Positions 43,220 through 53,369 of a stretch of DNA of 64,000 nucleotides are shown piece by piece (position 1 is the first letter of the stretch; each line of letters starts with the position of its first letter). Location: positions 93,832,627 through 93,896,626 of the forward strand of contig CP092872.1 of the NCBI GenBank assembly GCA_030710605.1, in the 5' to 3' direction. This DNA is from Cordylochernes scorpioides. Its lineage: Eukaryota; Arthropoda; Arachnida; Pseudoscorpiones; Chernetidae. A program made the translations under genes and the position numbers. The notes under the pieces are model-generated. The model made no database searches, was not told the DNA's origin, and saw only the letters and a program-made list of their open reading frames with translations.

Positions 43220-43640
43220 TTGATATAAAAGAAAATTTGCCGGGAGAAAATTATCTATTAAAGCATTTCCCGTCAAAATAAGCGTCAAAACTAGACGCCA
43301 TCTATTGACCGTCGCCTCAACTAGTGGCCTCGGGTCGGTGACAAAGCCACAACACCAGCTTTGGTAAACTGAGAAGTGTCCACTTGGAGACCATGGTTTC
43401 TAGCTAATGGTCCTTTTCAGCCCAAGGCAGACTTTATTCCATGAGATCCTATTTATTTATTGATCCCTTGTGGATCTCATGGAATAAAGTCCGTTCTGGG
43501 CTAAAGAGGGTCATTAGCTTTGTCAGAAGACTCTGTCACCGACTTCAGGTACTAGTTTGCAGCGACGGTCCATAGAATGCGTCTAGTTTTGACGTTTATT
43601 TTGACGGAAGAGGCGCCCTATGCTTTTATAGATAATGATA
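43220..43640. mobile_element. PLE-type terminal repeats, inverted pair
   Basis: Matches 19300-19770: cgtcaaaactagacgccatc and ccgtcgc/gcgacgg arms. Left arm, minus strand, holds a hammerhead with G8 replaced by A (CTGAAAA), paired stem I (CTTGGG/TCCAAG) and GTC. Right arm decayed. Confidence 0.6.
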
Positions 43641-43689
43641 TATATTTTCGGCTACATGAACTCAGTAGAATTTAGTTTAAATATATAAG

Positions 43690-43890
43690 GATTAAAAGAT
43701 TACACGAGGAGCTTTTTTTAGGATTATTGCAAGCTTTCGAACCTTCCGGTTCTTCAACAGGCATGGATAGCATGGATCCATATGTATATCCATGCTATCC
43801 ATGCCTGTTGAAGAACCGGAAGGTTCGAAAGCTTGCAATAATCCAAAAAAGAAGCTCCTCATGTAATCTTTTAATCCTTATATATTTAAA
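43690..43890. mobile_element. PLE palindrome
   Basis: Near-perfect arms of about 95 bp (gaggagctttttt to ccatgctatccatgc). Each arm has TTGAAGAACC-GGAA-GGTTCGAAAGCTTG, a PLE end signature. Confidence 0.75.
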
Positions 43891-43944
43891 TGATATATAT
43901 GTTGTAAATAAACGTTCTACCCTGATATTTAATATTATAAAATA

Positions 43945-44185
43945 AATAAAGCTTCCAGGGTTAAGTTTCTTGTATAACTTTTATTTCAACCTTTCGGATT
44001 TGTCAGTCCTTCAACAGGATTATCATATTAATAACTTAAAATAACTAATAATAATAACTGTATATAAAAATTGTATTTATTATTAAGTTATTAATGTGAT
44101 AATCCTATTGAAGGACTGACAAGTCCGAAAGGTTGAAAATAAAAGTTAAACAAGAAACTTAACCCTGGAAGCTTTATTTATTTTA
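43945..44185. mobile_element. PLE palindrome
   Basis: Arms of about 100 bp (aagcttccagggttaagttt) around an AT-rich centre, each with TTGAAGGACTGACAAGTCCG and GAAAGGTTG. Confidence 0.75.
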
Positions 44186-44199
44186 TAATATATGTTGTA

Positions 44200-44500
44200 A
44201 TTCTTGCCTGGAAATATCAGCCCTTGCCAACTTCACCAGCTTAAACTCCTGTTTGGTGAATTTGACTGATTCCATAACCCTTCTCATAGGATGTTATGAA
44301 ATGAAGCCGTCCCTGTACTGATGAGGGTCATAGCATGAAACCATGGTATACAGGTTGGATTTTTGTATGAATTCACCAAAACCGGTATTATGACTCATTC
44401 TTTATCATCACTAGTAAAGGTTTTTTTTTACTAGGGTGATGATGCACAGTGCATTGTTCTGCTGCACAATTAAAGGGAGAGGTTCCTCTTTTGTTACATA
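44200..44500 (+). mobile_element. PLE-type terminal repeat with hammerhead
   Basis: Flanks gcttaaactcctgtttgg and ccaaaaccggtattatgac match 3895-4080 in opposite orientation. Confidence 0.6.
44312..44354 (+). ncRNA. Hammerhead ribozyme with degenerate stem II
   Basis: CCTGTA (44312-44317), CTGATGA (44318-44324), gggtcatagcat, GAAA (44337-44340), stem III ACC-AT-GGT, A17 at 44348, TACAGG (44349-44354). Core, stem I (6 bp) and stem III (3 bp) are perfect; stem II has no good pairing, so activity is doubtful. Confidence 0.7.
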
Positions 44501-44619
44501 TATTGATATGAAAAAAATAGTACAAATGTAATATTGTACTGGGATAAGGTGCATAAATTAAGAAAAAGGCATCTCCTTATCGTGCAACTGAATGTTGCTG
44601 ATGGCTTGCGCCATCTATC

Positions 44620-44860
44620 GGAATAAATATCAACTATTCTCGTTGATTTTTAATTATTCCAGATTTGGCCAAATACCCATTCTTGATTAATCAAGAAGAG
44701 TCCGTGGTTAGCTTTTCTTGATTAATCAAGAATGGGTATTTGGCCAATTCTGGAATAATTAAAAATCAACGAGAATAGTTGATATTTATTCCGATAGATG
44801 GCGCAAGCCATCAGCAACTTTCAGTTGCACGATAAGGAGATGCCTTTTTCTTAATATATT
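44620..44860. mobile_element. Palindromic element, hammerhead lost
   Basis: Arms of about 110 bp (gccatctatcggaataaat through ttgattaatcaag) joined by gagtccgtggttagc, a remnant of the hammerhead seen whole at 32107. Confidence 0.7.
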
Positions 44861-45194
44861 GATATGTTTTAAATGAATATTGTTTTATTTTTTCCAGAGA
44901 TTCATCTCTTATCTCATTTTTCTTTGCGACTCCGTAAAAAAATGAATTATTTTCTCTCATTTTTTCATCTCCGCTTGAATTATTTTCTCAATTTCTCGCA
45001 TCCTTTCAGAATTCTGTAAGACAGATTTTACAGTTTTCCATCGTATTCTCAAGTTGTTGTATGCCTCGATCTAATTTCTCCACTCTGTGTTCTAAAGAAA
45101 GTAACCTTGTTTCTAATATCTTCCCCCAGTTATCCATTTTCTTCGAGAGCGCACCAATCAATTCTCGTTTATAAATGCATATTAGTGATGGTGT

Positions 45195-45440
45195 CTTGTC
45201 CATACTGTAAGTTCACCACATGTCTATACATGTGAAAAGCAATTCGACTTTTGCACTTACAAAAGTGCCAGGGCTCCTTTTGGTTACTTGCACTCACTGG
45301 TGGGGTTGGACTTTTACAAGAGTCGGGGACCATTGGAGCATTTTTTTTTATCAGAAAAAAAGTGCCCAATGGCGGGATTCGATCCCGGGTGGTAGCGGTC
45401 GAAAACCATCGGTTTAGACCACCCTTCCACTGACCCCTAT
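45195..45440 (-). mobile_element. SINE-A copy
   Basis: Minus strand: tRNA-like head (ggtcagtggaagggtggtc, B box gggatcgaatcccgcc), poly-A-like linker, body. Tail truncated at gtaagttcacc. Confidence 0.7.
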
Positions 45441-45790
45441 TAGTTAAAAATATATAACAATAGGGAATTAAATGGTTTTTGGGAGAGGAGAATCCATTGA
45501 ACATTTCATTTCAACGGCACATCTCTTATCCCATACTTTGGGGATTGCCGCTGTGTATTAAGGTAAAGTTGAGGAAAGATAAGATGGGATTATAGCTCAG
45601 CTATTAGAGATTGGTGACCGAGGATTATCCAGGTCGTTAATCCAAGATCCTCAGTGAAAGGATAAAGTTTTTTAGCGGGCATATCCCCGGATTGTGACAC
45701 TTCTTCTGGACCGAAATACAGTTAATCTCTTACGACCACACACAGACTTCTCTGAAGGATTTATTTTTGGAACTGCTGCATCGAGCATTA
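45441..45790. other. No gene recognised
   Basis: Unique sequence without a convincing frame. Confidence 0.4.
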
Positions 45791-45794
45791 CACT

Positions 45795-46345
45795 TCCACA
45801 AATACACTCATGGATAAAACTTAAGGTAGTGGGAGGTCTTTAATATCGCCGGTCGTTTTCTTGTTTGAAAAAGACAGAGGCAATTTTGTTCACACTTGGT
45901 TACCACACACACATACAAAGCCTTTTTTAAGATGCCAGTCAGATTCTCCTCTCTCATTGCCGGCTTGCAACGATATCCCCACGATGATCAATCACCATCA
46001 TGTGGTGGAGGATAAAACGATGACTCCAAGTTATTTTTCCTACTTACTGCTTTGTAAAAGTTATATAGGGACAGAGCAACCATTCAACATGATATGGCGC
46101 TGTTACTTTGTACTGAGGTAAGTTGGCTGTCGTTTACTTTTAAGAAGAACATCTCTCTTTATTCACTAATATAATGGCACTCAAAGATATAATGAGATCT
46201 CCATTTTTTCAATCTCCATTTTTTTCTTTGCAATACCAGTGCCACACTTGGTTATCTCGTGTGTCTTCAATAAAGGGATCACTGTAATATCTTTCAGAGT
46301 TATTGTCCTGATATACATGATGAAAGATACAACTTCCTTAAGTTT
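45795..46345 (-). mobile_element. MITE M1 split by other DNA
   Basis: Right part 45803-45903 (tacactcatggataaaactt to cacacttggttacc) and left part 46246-46345 (cacttggttatctcg to cttaagttttgg), separated by about 340 bp that begins with a (CA)n LINE 3' end (45905-45960, minus). The MITE end at 46345 runs into the 42-bp array. Confidence 0.6.
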
Positions 46346-46346
46346 T

Positions 46347-46745
46347 GGAACAACTGTTCCAAATTAGAGTTACATGAAGATACAACTGTGAACATCTGTT
46401 CCAAATTACAGATACAATACAACGCACAACTAGGAACATCTGTTCCAAATTACAACTGGCTGAAGACGCAATCAGGAACAACTGTTCCAAATTACAACTG
46501 GCTGAAGACGCAATCAGGAACAACCGTTCCAAATTAAAACTGGCTGAAGACGCAATCAGGAACAACTGTTCCAAATTACAACTGGCTGAAGACGCAATCA
46601 GGAACAACTGTTCCAAATTACAACTGGCTGAAGACGCAATCAGGAACAACTGTTCCAAATTACAACTGGCTGAAGACGCAATCAGGAACATCTGTTCCAA
46701 ATTACTACTGTCTGAAGACGCAATCAGGAACAACCGTTCCAAACT
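46347..46745. repeat. 42-bp minisatellite, inverted array C (about 10 units)
   Basis: ggaacaactgttcc recurs at 46347, 46390, 46433, then every 42 bp to 46727, with spacer aaattacaactggctgaag. Reverse orientation relative to arrays at 48138 and 50925. Open on the minus strand as a 14-residue repeat, judged incidental. Confidence 0.9.
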
Positions 46746-46867
46746 ATTTCTATATAATCACGCAACTCTCAGGAGCTATGTTGAGAAATCAGCATTCCAT
46801 ATATCCAAAAATTAGATTATAAATAAATTTCGTATCTCAATACTTTGCATTTACCCTTTACATACAT

Positions 46868-46940
46868 GCCCGGCTAGCTCAGTCGGTAGAGCATGAGACT
46901 CTTAATCTCAGGGTCGTGGGTTCGAGCCCCACGTTGGGCG
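46868..46940 (+). tRNA. tRNA-Lys(CTT)
   Basis: Same 73-nt sequence as the gene at 43123-43195, CTT anticodon, followed by a 10-T terminator from 46941. Only plus-strand member of the group; about 120 bp from array C. Confidence 0.96.
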
Positions 46941-46964
46941 TTTTTTTTTTTTAATTTTTTTATA

Positions 46965-47285
46965 CAACACGTATCAAAGTGCCATCTTTTGAGATCCCAA
47001 TACCCCATAATAATCATAGTAAATAGTATACGACTGCTTTTACTGTAAGTGCGCCACATGTCTACACATGTGAAAAGCAGTTCGACTTTTGCGCTTACAA
47101 ATGTATCAGAGTTCCGTTTGGTTATTTGTAATCACTGATAGGGTGGGGACCCTACGCAAAAATAAGGAAGTCATTTAAGCTATTTTGTTCTTTAAAAAAA
47201 GTGTTCAAAGCGGGAATCGAACCTAGGTTTTGGATGTAAAAAACCGACAGTTTATACTACTTTCCATACCTATTCCAATATGCAA
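46965..47285 (-). mobile_element. SINE-A, diverged copy
   Basis: Body (gtctacacatgtgaaaagcag) and head (cgggaatcgaacctagg) recognisable but decayed. Confidence 0.6.
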
Positions 47286-47396
47286 ATATTTAGAATAAGT
47301 TTATACTTGTAAAGGTCTTCTGCGATGATTTGGGAGAAAAGGTATCGCACATGCTAATAATATAAGAAATGAAACCACATTAAGCGAAAATATATT

Positions 47397-47720
47397 GCCA
47401 CGTGGAAAATTAGGAAAGACAAACTTCGGAAATATCTTTATATTTATATTGCTAACCAAAATTGATTATTTTTGAGCCCCGGAAAAAAATTTCCGAAACC
47501 CGAGATCGAACCAGGGACCTTTAGATCTTCAGTCTAACGCTCTCCCAACTGAGCTATGCTTTAATAACGAAGACAAACTTCAGAATGACTCAGCGATTTA
47601 TTTAAGGCAAGAACAAACTATGAATGATAAACAAAAAATAAGCAATGTGGGAAGATTACTGAATAGCAAAATATAAACTTAAAAAAATTATACCCTGTTA
47701 ATAAAATAATAAATATTTTG
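47397..47720 (+). mobile_element. Repeat relic around tRNA-Phe-like sequence
   Basis: ttgccacgtggaaaattagg, ggcaagaacaaactatgaat and accctgttaataaaataat recur at 53370-53480 and 53920-53980 and inverted at 29090-29330. Confidence 0.45.
47491..47563 (-). pseudogene. tRNA-Phe(GAA) pseudogene
   Basis: Minus strand TAGCTCAGTTGGGAGAGCG, anticodon loop with GAA (GACTGAAGATC), GGTCCCTGGTTCGATCTCG and 3' TTTCGGA. The 5' acceptor strand is replaced by unrelated bases and cannot pair with the 3' strand. Confidence 0.75.
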
Positions 47721-47939
47721 CGACAATATTATGAGGGCTTCTCTCTCTCGCTCATCAGTGGTTTCACTAATATATTACACTTGTATTAAAGGCCAGTATG
47801 CAATTTTTATTTGTTGAATTTGTGTGTGTGATAAAGAAAAAAATTCGCCCTCTAACATACGACGTAACATATGGCGCGTTATTTTCTGATGTTTAATACA
47901 GGCTGATGGATAAATATTTTTAAAGTTTAAAAAAAAAAA

Positions 47940-48012
47940 CGCCCAACGTGGGGCTCGAACCCACGACCCTGAGATTAAGAGTCTCATGCTCTACCGACTG
48001 AGCTAGCCGGGC
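47940..48012 (-). tRNA. tRNA-Lys(CTT)
   Basis: Identical to the other Lys copies over 73 nt; T run follows on the minus strand. About 125 bp before array D. Confidence 0.96.
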
Positions 48013-48137
48013 ATGTATATAAAGGGTAAATGCAAATTATTGAGATACGCAAAATATTATAATTTTATTTTTGGATAGATGGAATATTGATTTGCCAACA
48101 CAGCTCTTGAGAGTTGCGTGATTATAAAGAAATAGTT

Positions 48138-48995
48138 TGGAACGGTTGTTCCTGATTGCGTCTTCAACCAGTTGTAATTTAGAACAGATGTTCCTAGTTG
48201 TGCGTCGTCATGTAACTGTTTTTTGGAGCAGATGTTCCCAGTAGCGTTGTCATGTAACTGTAATTTGGAACAGATATTCCCAGTTGTGCCGTCATCTAAC
48301 TGTAATTTGGAACATTTGTGCCCAGTTGTGCCGTCATGTAGCTGTAATTTGGAACAGATGTTCCTAGTTGTGTCGTCATGTAGCTGTAATTTGGAACAGA
48401 TGTTCCCAGTTGTGCCGTCATCTAACTGTAATTTGGAACAGATGTTCCCAGTTGTGCCGTCATCTAACTGTAATTTGGAACATTTGTGCCCAGTTGTGCC
48501 GTCATGTAGCTGTAATTTGGAACAGATGTTCCTAGTTGTGTCGTCATGTAGCTGTAATTTGGAACAGATGTTCCCAGTTGTGCCGTCATCTAACTGTAAT
48601 TTGGAACAGTTGTGCCCAGTTGTGCCGTCATGTAGCTGTAATTTGGAACAGATGTTCCCAGTTGTGCCGTCATCTAACTGTAATTTGGAACAGATGTTCC
48701 CAGTTGTGCCGTCATCTAACTGTAATTTGGAACAGATGTTCCCAGTTGTGCCGTCATGTAGCTGTAATTTGGAACAGATGTTCCCAGTTGTGTCGTCGTG
48801 TAACTGTAATTTGGAACAGATGTTCCCAGTTGTGCCGTCATCTAACTGTAATTTGGAACAGTTGTGCCCAGTTGTGTCGTCATCTAACTGTAATTTGGAA
48901 CAGATGTTCCCAGTTGTGCCGTCATGTAGCTGTAATTTGGAACAGATGTTCCCAGTTGTGCCGACATCTAACTGTAATTTGGAACAGATGTTGGA
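48138..48995. repeat. 42-bp minisatellite array D (about 21 units)
   Basis: Anchors fall every 42 bp from 48225 to 48981 (19 units) plus two irregular ones upstream. Core ggaacagatgttcc, spacer cagttgtgccgtcatctaac. An open frame of 263 codons (14-residue period, CNLEQMFPVVPSSN) crosses it. Confidence 0.92.
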
Positions 48996-49258
48996 ACAAA
49001 TGAACAGACCTTAATGCAAGGAAGAGTCAAGCCCTCTCATTGAATAACTTATATCATAGCAGTAAGGTGTATAGAGATATAATATTTGATGATATTTTTG
49101 AAAAGAAACGCATTGCCAGCAAATTTATTTGTTACAAATATAAGAATATAAAAGGGGGGGGGGGGGGGATATTGGTTTTGATTAAAAAGGGACACAAATT
49201 CATTAAAGGAAACAAGATAATAAAAAAGGAGATATTTTATACTGGGTTATAAAAAAAA

Positions 49259-49342
49259 TGTCAGAAGTGGGATTCGAACCCACGCCTACAAGAGTAGACT
49301 GCGACCTGAACGCAGCGCCTTAGACCGCTCGGCCATCCTGAC
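49259..49342 (-). tRNA. tRNA-Leu(CAG)
   Basis: 84 nt with long variable arm. GTCAGGA acceptor, A box TGGCCGAGCGG, anticodon loop TTCAGGT with CAG, B box GGTTCGAATCC. T run (8) follows on the minus strand. Confidence 0.96.
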
Positions 49343-49939
49343 ATGGTACAAACTGTTTGTGCATACTTATTAAAGAGGGAATTATCTCTTGCCAAGTTGT
49401 CAGTTTGTTTGGTCTCTTGTATTCACTATTGGAGATTCTTTTGAAAGAAAGGGAGTTATGAGAGAAATTTATTCTTTTTAAAAAGTTTTCAATGTGAGAT
49501 TCGAATCCGTGTTCTATTGTCGAAATTTGACACTATAAATATATAGCAGTCATTCTTCTAGTAGTCAGAGCCCGCCTGAAAAAAATGACTAGATAGGGTG
49601 TCTTATGGAGGTGGACGCTTATCAGAGACTCTGTTTCAGTTGAAAGAATTTCAATGTCTTGTCCTGACATGACAGAGTCTCTTGTGAATAAACTGTATCA
49701 CCTTATCATCGTTTCATTGCGCGGCGTATTTGAAATGTATTACATGGCAATGACGTTTAATTAAGAATGGTTTGTCCTGTGTTGATACATCACATTGGCA
49801 CATGTAGCATGGGGGCGTCCATGATGTTAGCTTCATGTCAATTGATGGAGACGTGGTTTAATTGGTTTACATACTTCAAGACCCACTTATACACTTGTCC
49901 GCATGTAAATTCTACACAAGCAACGTTTTTATTCCTCAT
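49343..49939. other. Spacer, no gene recognised
   Basis: First 130 bp are duplicated after the second tRNA-Leu (52401-52530). The rest is unique. Confidence 0.5.
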
Positions 49940-49954
49940 ATTATTAGAGTATTC

Positions 49955-50329
49955 AACAACAACAACTTTATTAGGGCATCTAGCCCTGTACGGATTCCCC
50001 GTGGAGTTACAGACAATATTAAACTTAAGAGAACAGGTGAAGATAGAGTATTTACAATTAAGGTATGGCAAACAGGGTGACTTTTTATTGTGCCCCTGTT
50101 CTTCTCTCTTCCACGAGTGCAATTTTATTTCCAACCGCTTTTTGATAGTTGAACAGTTCAATTGCCCAACTTTTCTTATCTGAAACAATTTTTATTAGCT
50201 TTATTGAGTTCAAATGCGGTCTAGGAAGACTTTTCAGGATCTTTTTTCTCTCTCCTTCCATATCCCCGCATTCAGCAATAATATGGTATATTTTATCAGT
50301 TATCTGACTTCCACATAACCCACAGTACA
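49955..50329 (-). mobile_element. LINE 3' fragment with 15-bp TSD
   Basis: Target attattagagtattc at 49940-49954 and 50330-50344. Minus strand encodes YCGLCGSQITDKIYHIIAEC (zinc knuckle) to a stop, then hairpin, AATAAAG and (TTG)n. A different LINE subfamily from 11581. Confidence 0.88.
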
Positions 50330-50728
50330 ATTATTAGAGTATTCTATTTTTATTTCAATTTAAAGCGCTATGTCCCCCTGGGGACACTTGCACTGACAGA
50401 CATACATGTTTCTACAATTGTCTATGTATATATTTACAATAATTTAAGTCCGTATAGTCATAAGATATTAACAAGAAGAAAGAGAGAAAAAAAAGAAAAA
50501 TTGTCATCAAATATTTACATTAAAATTATTTCATTTATCATTATTATCAAAAGAGAATAGAATATATATATGTCGTAAACCCGGGTAAGCCAACAAGTGA
50601 GTTGGAAGCAGTCGGGGTTGAGTGGCAAGGTGTGGGAAGTCTGCACGGGACAGTAAGGACAAAGTTTGGGATAATAACAATGTCGTTAACATCTTTAGAT
50701 AAAAATAATTTCTGAATAAAAAAAAAAA

Positions 50729-50801
50729 CGCCCAACGTGGGGCTCGAACCCACGACCCTGAGATTAAGAGTCTCATGCTCTACCGACTGAGCTAGCCGGG
50801 C
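50729..50801 (-). tRNA. tRNA-Lys(CTT)
   Basis: Identical to the other three over 73 nt; T run follows on the minus strand. About 125 bp before array E. Confidence 0.96.
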
Positions 50802-50924
50802 ATGTATATAAAGGGAAAATGCAAAGTATTGAGATACGAAACTTATTTGTAATCTTATTCTTGGATATATGGAATCCTGATTTCTCAACACAGCTCCTGG
50901 GAGTTAGGTCGTTATGTAACAATA

Positions 50925-51895
50925 GTTTGGAACTGTTGTTCCTGATTGTGTCTTCAGCCAGTTGTAATTTAGAACAGATGTTCCAAGTTGGCGTTGTCCT
51001 GTAACTGTAATTTGGAACAGATGTTCCCAGTAGCGTTGTTATGTAACTGTAATTTGGAACATATGTTCCCAGTAGCGTTGTTATGTAACTGTAATTTGGA
51101 ACATATGTTCCCAGTAGCGTTGTTATGTAGCTGTAATTTGGAACATATGTTCCCAGTAGCGTTGTTATGTAGCTGTAATTTGGAACATATGTTCCCAGTA
51201 GCGTTGTTATGTAACTGTAATTTGGAACATATGTTCCCAGTAGCGTTGTTATGTAGCTGTAATTTGGAACATATGTTCCCAGTAGCGTTGTTATCTAGCT
51301 GTAATTTGGAACATATGTTCCCAGTAGCGTTGTTATGTAGCTGTAATTTGGAACATATGTTCCCAGTAGCGTTGTTATGTAACTGTAATTTGGAACAGAT
51401 GTTCCCAGTAGCGTTGTTATGTAACTGTAATTTGGAACATATGTTCCCAGTAGCGTTGTTATGTAACTGTAATTTGGAACAGATGTTCCCAGTAGCGTTG
51501 TTATGTAACTGTAATTTGGAACATATGTTCCCAGTAGCGTTGTTATGTAACTGTAATTTGGAACATATGTTCCCAGTAGCGTTGTTATGTAGCTGTAATT
51601 TGGAACATATGTTCCCAGTAGCGTTGTTATGTAGCTGTAATTTGGAACATATGTTCCCAGTAGCGTTGTTATGTAACTGTAATTTGGAACAGATGTTCCC
51701 AGTAGCGTTGTTATGTAACTGTAATTTGGAACATATGTTCCCAGTAGCGTTGTTATGTAGCTGTAATTTGGAACATATGTTCCCAGTAGCGTTGTTATGT
51801 AGCTGTAATTTGGAACATATGTTCCCAGTAGCGTTGTCATGTAACTGTAATTTGGAATAGATGTTCCCAGTTGTGTCGTCAGTTGGAATTGGAAC
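50925..51895. repeat. 42-bp minisatellite array E (about 23 units)
   Basis: Anchors every 42 bp from 51014 to 51854 (21 units) with edge units. Core mostly ggaacatatgttcc, a perfect 14-bp palindrome; spacer cagtagcgttgttatgtaac. Both strands are open across it (290 and 323 codons) because the unit is a multiple of three without stops. Confidence 0.93.
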
Positions 51896-51949
51896 AAATG
51901 AACAGACCTTACTGCAATGAAGAGCCAAGAAAAGAAACACACATTGCTA

Positions 51950-52140
51950 GTAAGATTATATAAAAGGGCGTACCTGGATCTGTAAAAGAAAAAAAAATTT
52001 TTTTTTTCTTAAAATATTTCGAGAGATTGCTCCCTCTTTATTGCTCCCTCAATCTCTCGAAATATTTTAAGAAAAAAATTGTTTATTTTATTTTATTTTT
52101 TCTTTTACAGATCCAGGTACGCCCTTTTATATAATCTTAA
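51950..52140. mobile_element. Palindromic element
   Basis: gggcgtacctggatctgtaa inverted at 52100-52130; centre cgagagattgctccctc inverted once. No hammerhead core. Confidence 0.7.
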
Positions 52141-52316
52141 TTAATGGATCGCCTTTTGACCCAAACATTGCTAGTAAATTTATTTGTTACAAATATAAGA
52201 AAATAAAAAGTTGGGGGGGGGGGGGGGTATTGGTTTATATTAAAAAGGGACAACAATTCATTAAAGGAAACAAGATATAAAAAAGGGAGATATATTATAC
52301 TGGGTTATAAAAAAAA

Positions 52317-52400
52317 TGTCAGAAGTGGGATTCGAACCCACGCCTACAAGAGTAGACTGCGACCTGAACGCAGCGCCTTAGACCGCTCGGCCATCCTGAC
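52317..52400 (-). tRNA. tRNA-Leu(CAG)
   Basis: Identical 84-nt sequence to 49259-49342, same upstream and downstream context, T run after its 3' end. Confidence 0.96.
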
Positions 52401-52550
52401 ATGGTACAAACTGTTTGTGCATACTTATTAAAGAGGGAATTATCTCTTAACAAGTTGTCAGAGTCTGTTTGGTTTCTTGTATTCACTGGTGGATATTCTT
52501 TTGAAAAAAAGGGAGTTATGAAAGAAAACTTTTTAAATGAAAAAAAAAAA

Positions 52551-52570
52551 CGCCCAACGTGGGGCTCGAA
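52551..52570 (-). pseudogene. tRNA-Lys 3' fragment
   Basis: cgcccaacgtggggctcgaa plus the preceding A run: 3' acceptor strand and half the T arm of tRNA-Lys, with its terminator. The remainder is replaced. Confidence 0.75.
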
Positions 52571-52964
52571 CGTTAGGCTTTCTAAATCCAGGCTTGTGTG
52601 TATTTTAAAAGACAACAATCCTTCTACGAAGTTTTCTTTATAGAAAATATTCCTATGTCAATTAAAGAAAGGTAAAAAAAAACTCGAGTTAAACCATTTT
52701 CCATTTATTAGATACTGTAACTAGTGATACTTATTAATTAGAAAATAACTAATTACTAACTATCACTGGTTAAATTGTAACTACCGGCTTCCAAACTGGC
52801 ATGGGTGGCTGTTGCATATGCAATAGGAAGTTGGAAACTTTTAACTTTCGTTGGGGATTTTTCCTCTTAGTCAGCCAATCGTCTGTTCACTAAAAGAAGT
52901 TGAAGATTATATATGATGAAATACTATATTGATAAAAATTATATAATTTTATTATTATTCCTAA

Positions 52965-53052
52965 TAAACGTAGTACAGGCCATGATAATCATGGTGGGTA
53001 GAAAATGGCGACTGCTTTTACTGTAAGTGCACCACATGTCTACACATGTGAA
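52965..53052 (-). mobile_element. SINE-A, cut by assembly gap
   Basis: ggccatgataatcatggtgg to gtctacacatgtgaa, then N. Confidence 0.6.
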
Positions 53053-53152
53053 NNNNNNNNNNNNNNNNNNNNNNNNNNNNNNNNNNNNNNNNNNNNNNNN
53101 NNNNNNNNNNNNNNNNNNNNNNNNNNNNNNNNNNNNNNNNNNNNNNNNNNNN
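53053..53152. other. Assembly gap, 100 N
   Basis: Exactly 100 N, so the true length is unknown. Confidence 1.
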
Positions 53153-53369
53153 ATCTCTATGGCTTGATTAACGACCAGTTTCTGTATAACGAAATATTGA
53201 GTGGTCCTATGAAAATCATTGATTGCGATCTTAGATTAAATATTTTATTAATATCCTCTCCGATATTTCGACAAGGCTGTTCGCCCATATTCTAGTATCA
53301 GATCTCTAGAAACTTGCTATCCACTTAAGAAGACAGGTAATCTTCCTCGTCGAGTAATCGGAAGATATT

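Noticed and set aside
47491-47563. Functional tRNA-Phe(GAA)
   Set aside because: The 5' acceptor strand does not pair with the 3' strand.
48223-49014. 263-residue repeat protein
   Set aside because: A 42-bp minisatellite without stops is open by construction; related arrays are open on the opposite strand as well.
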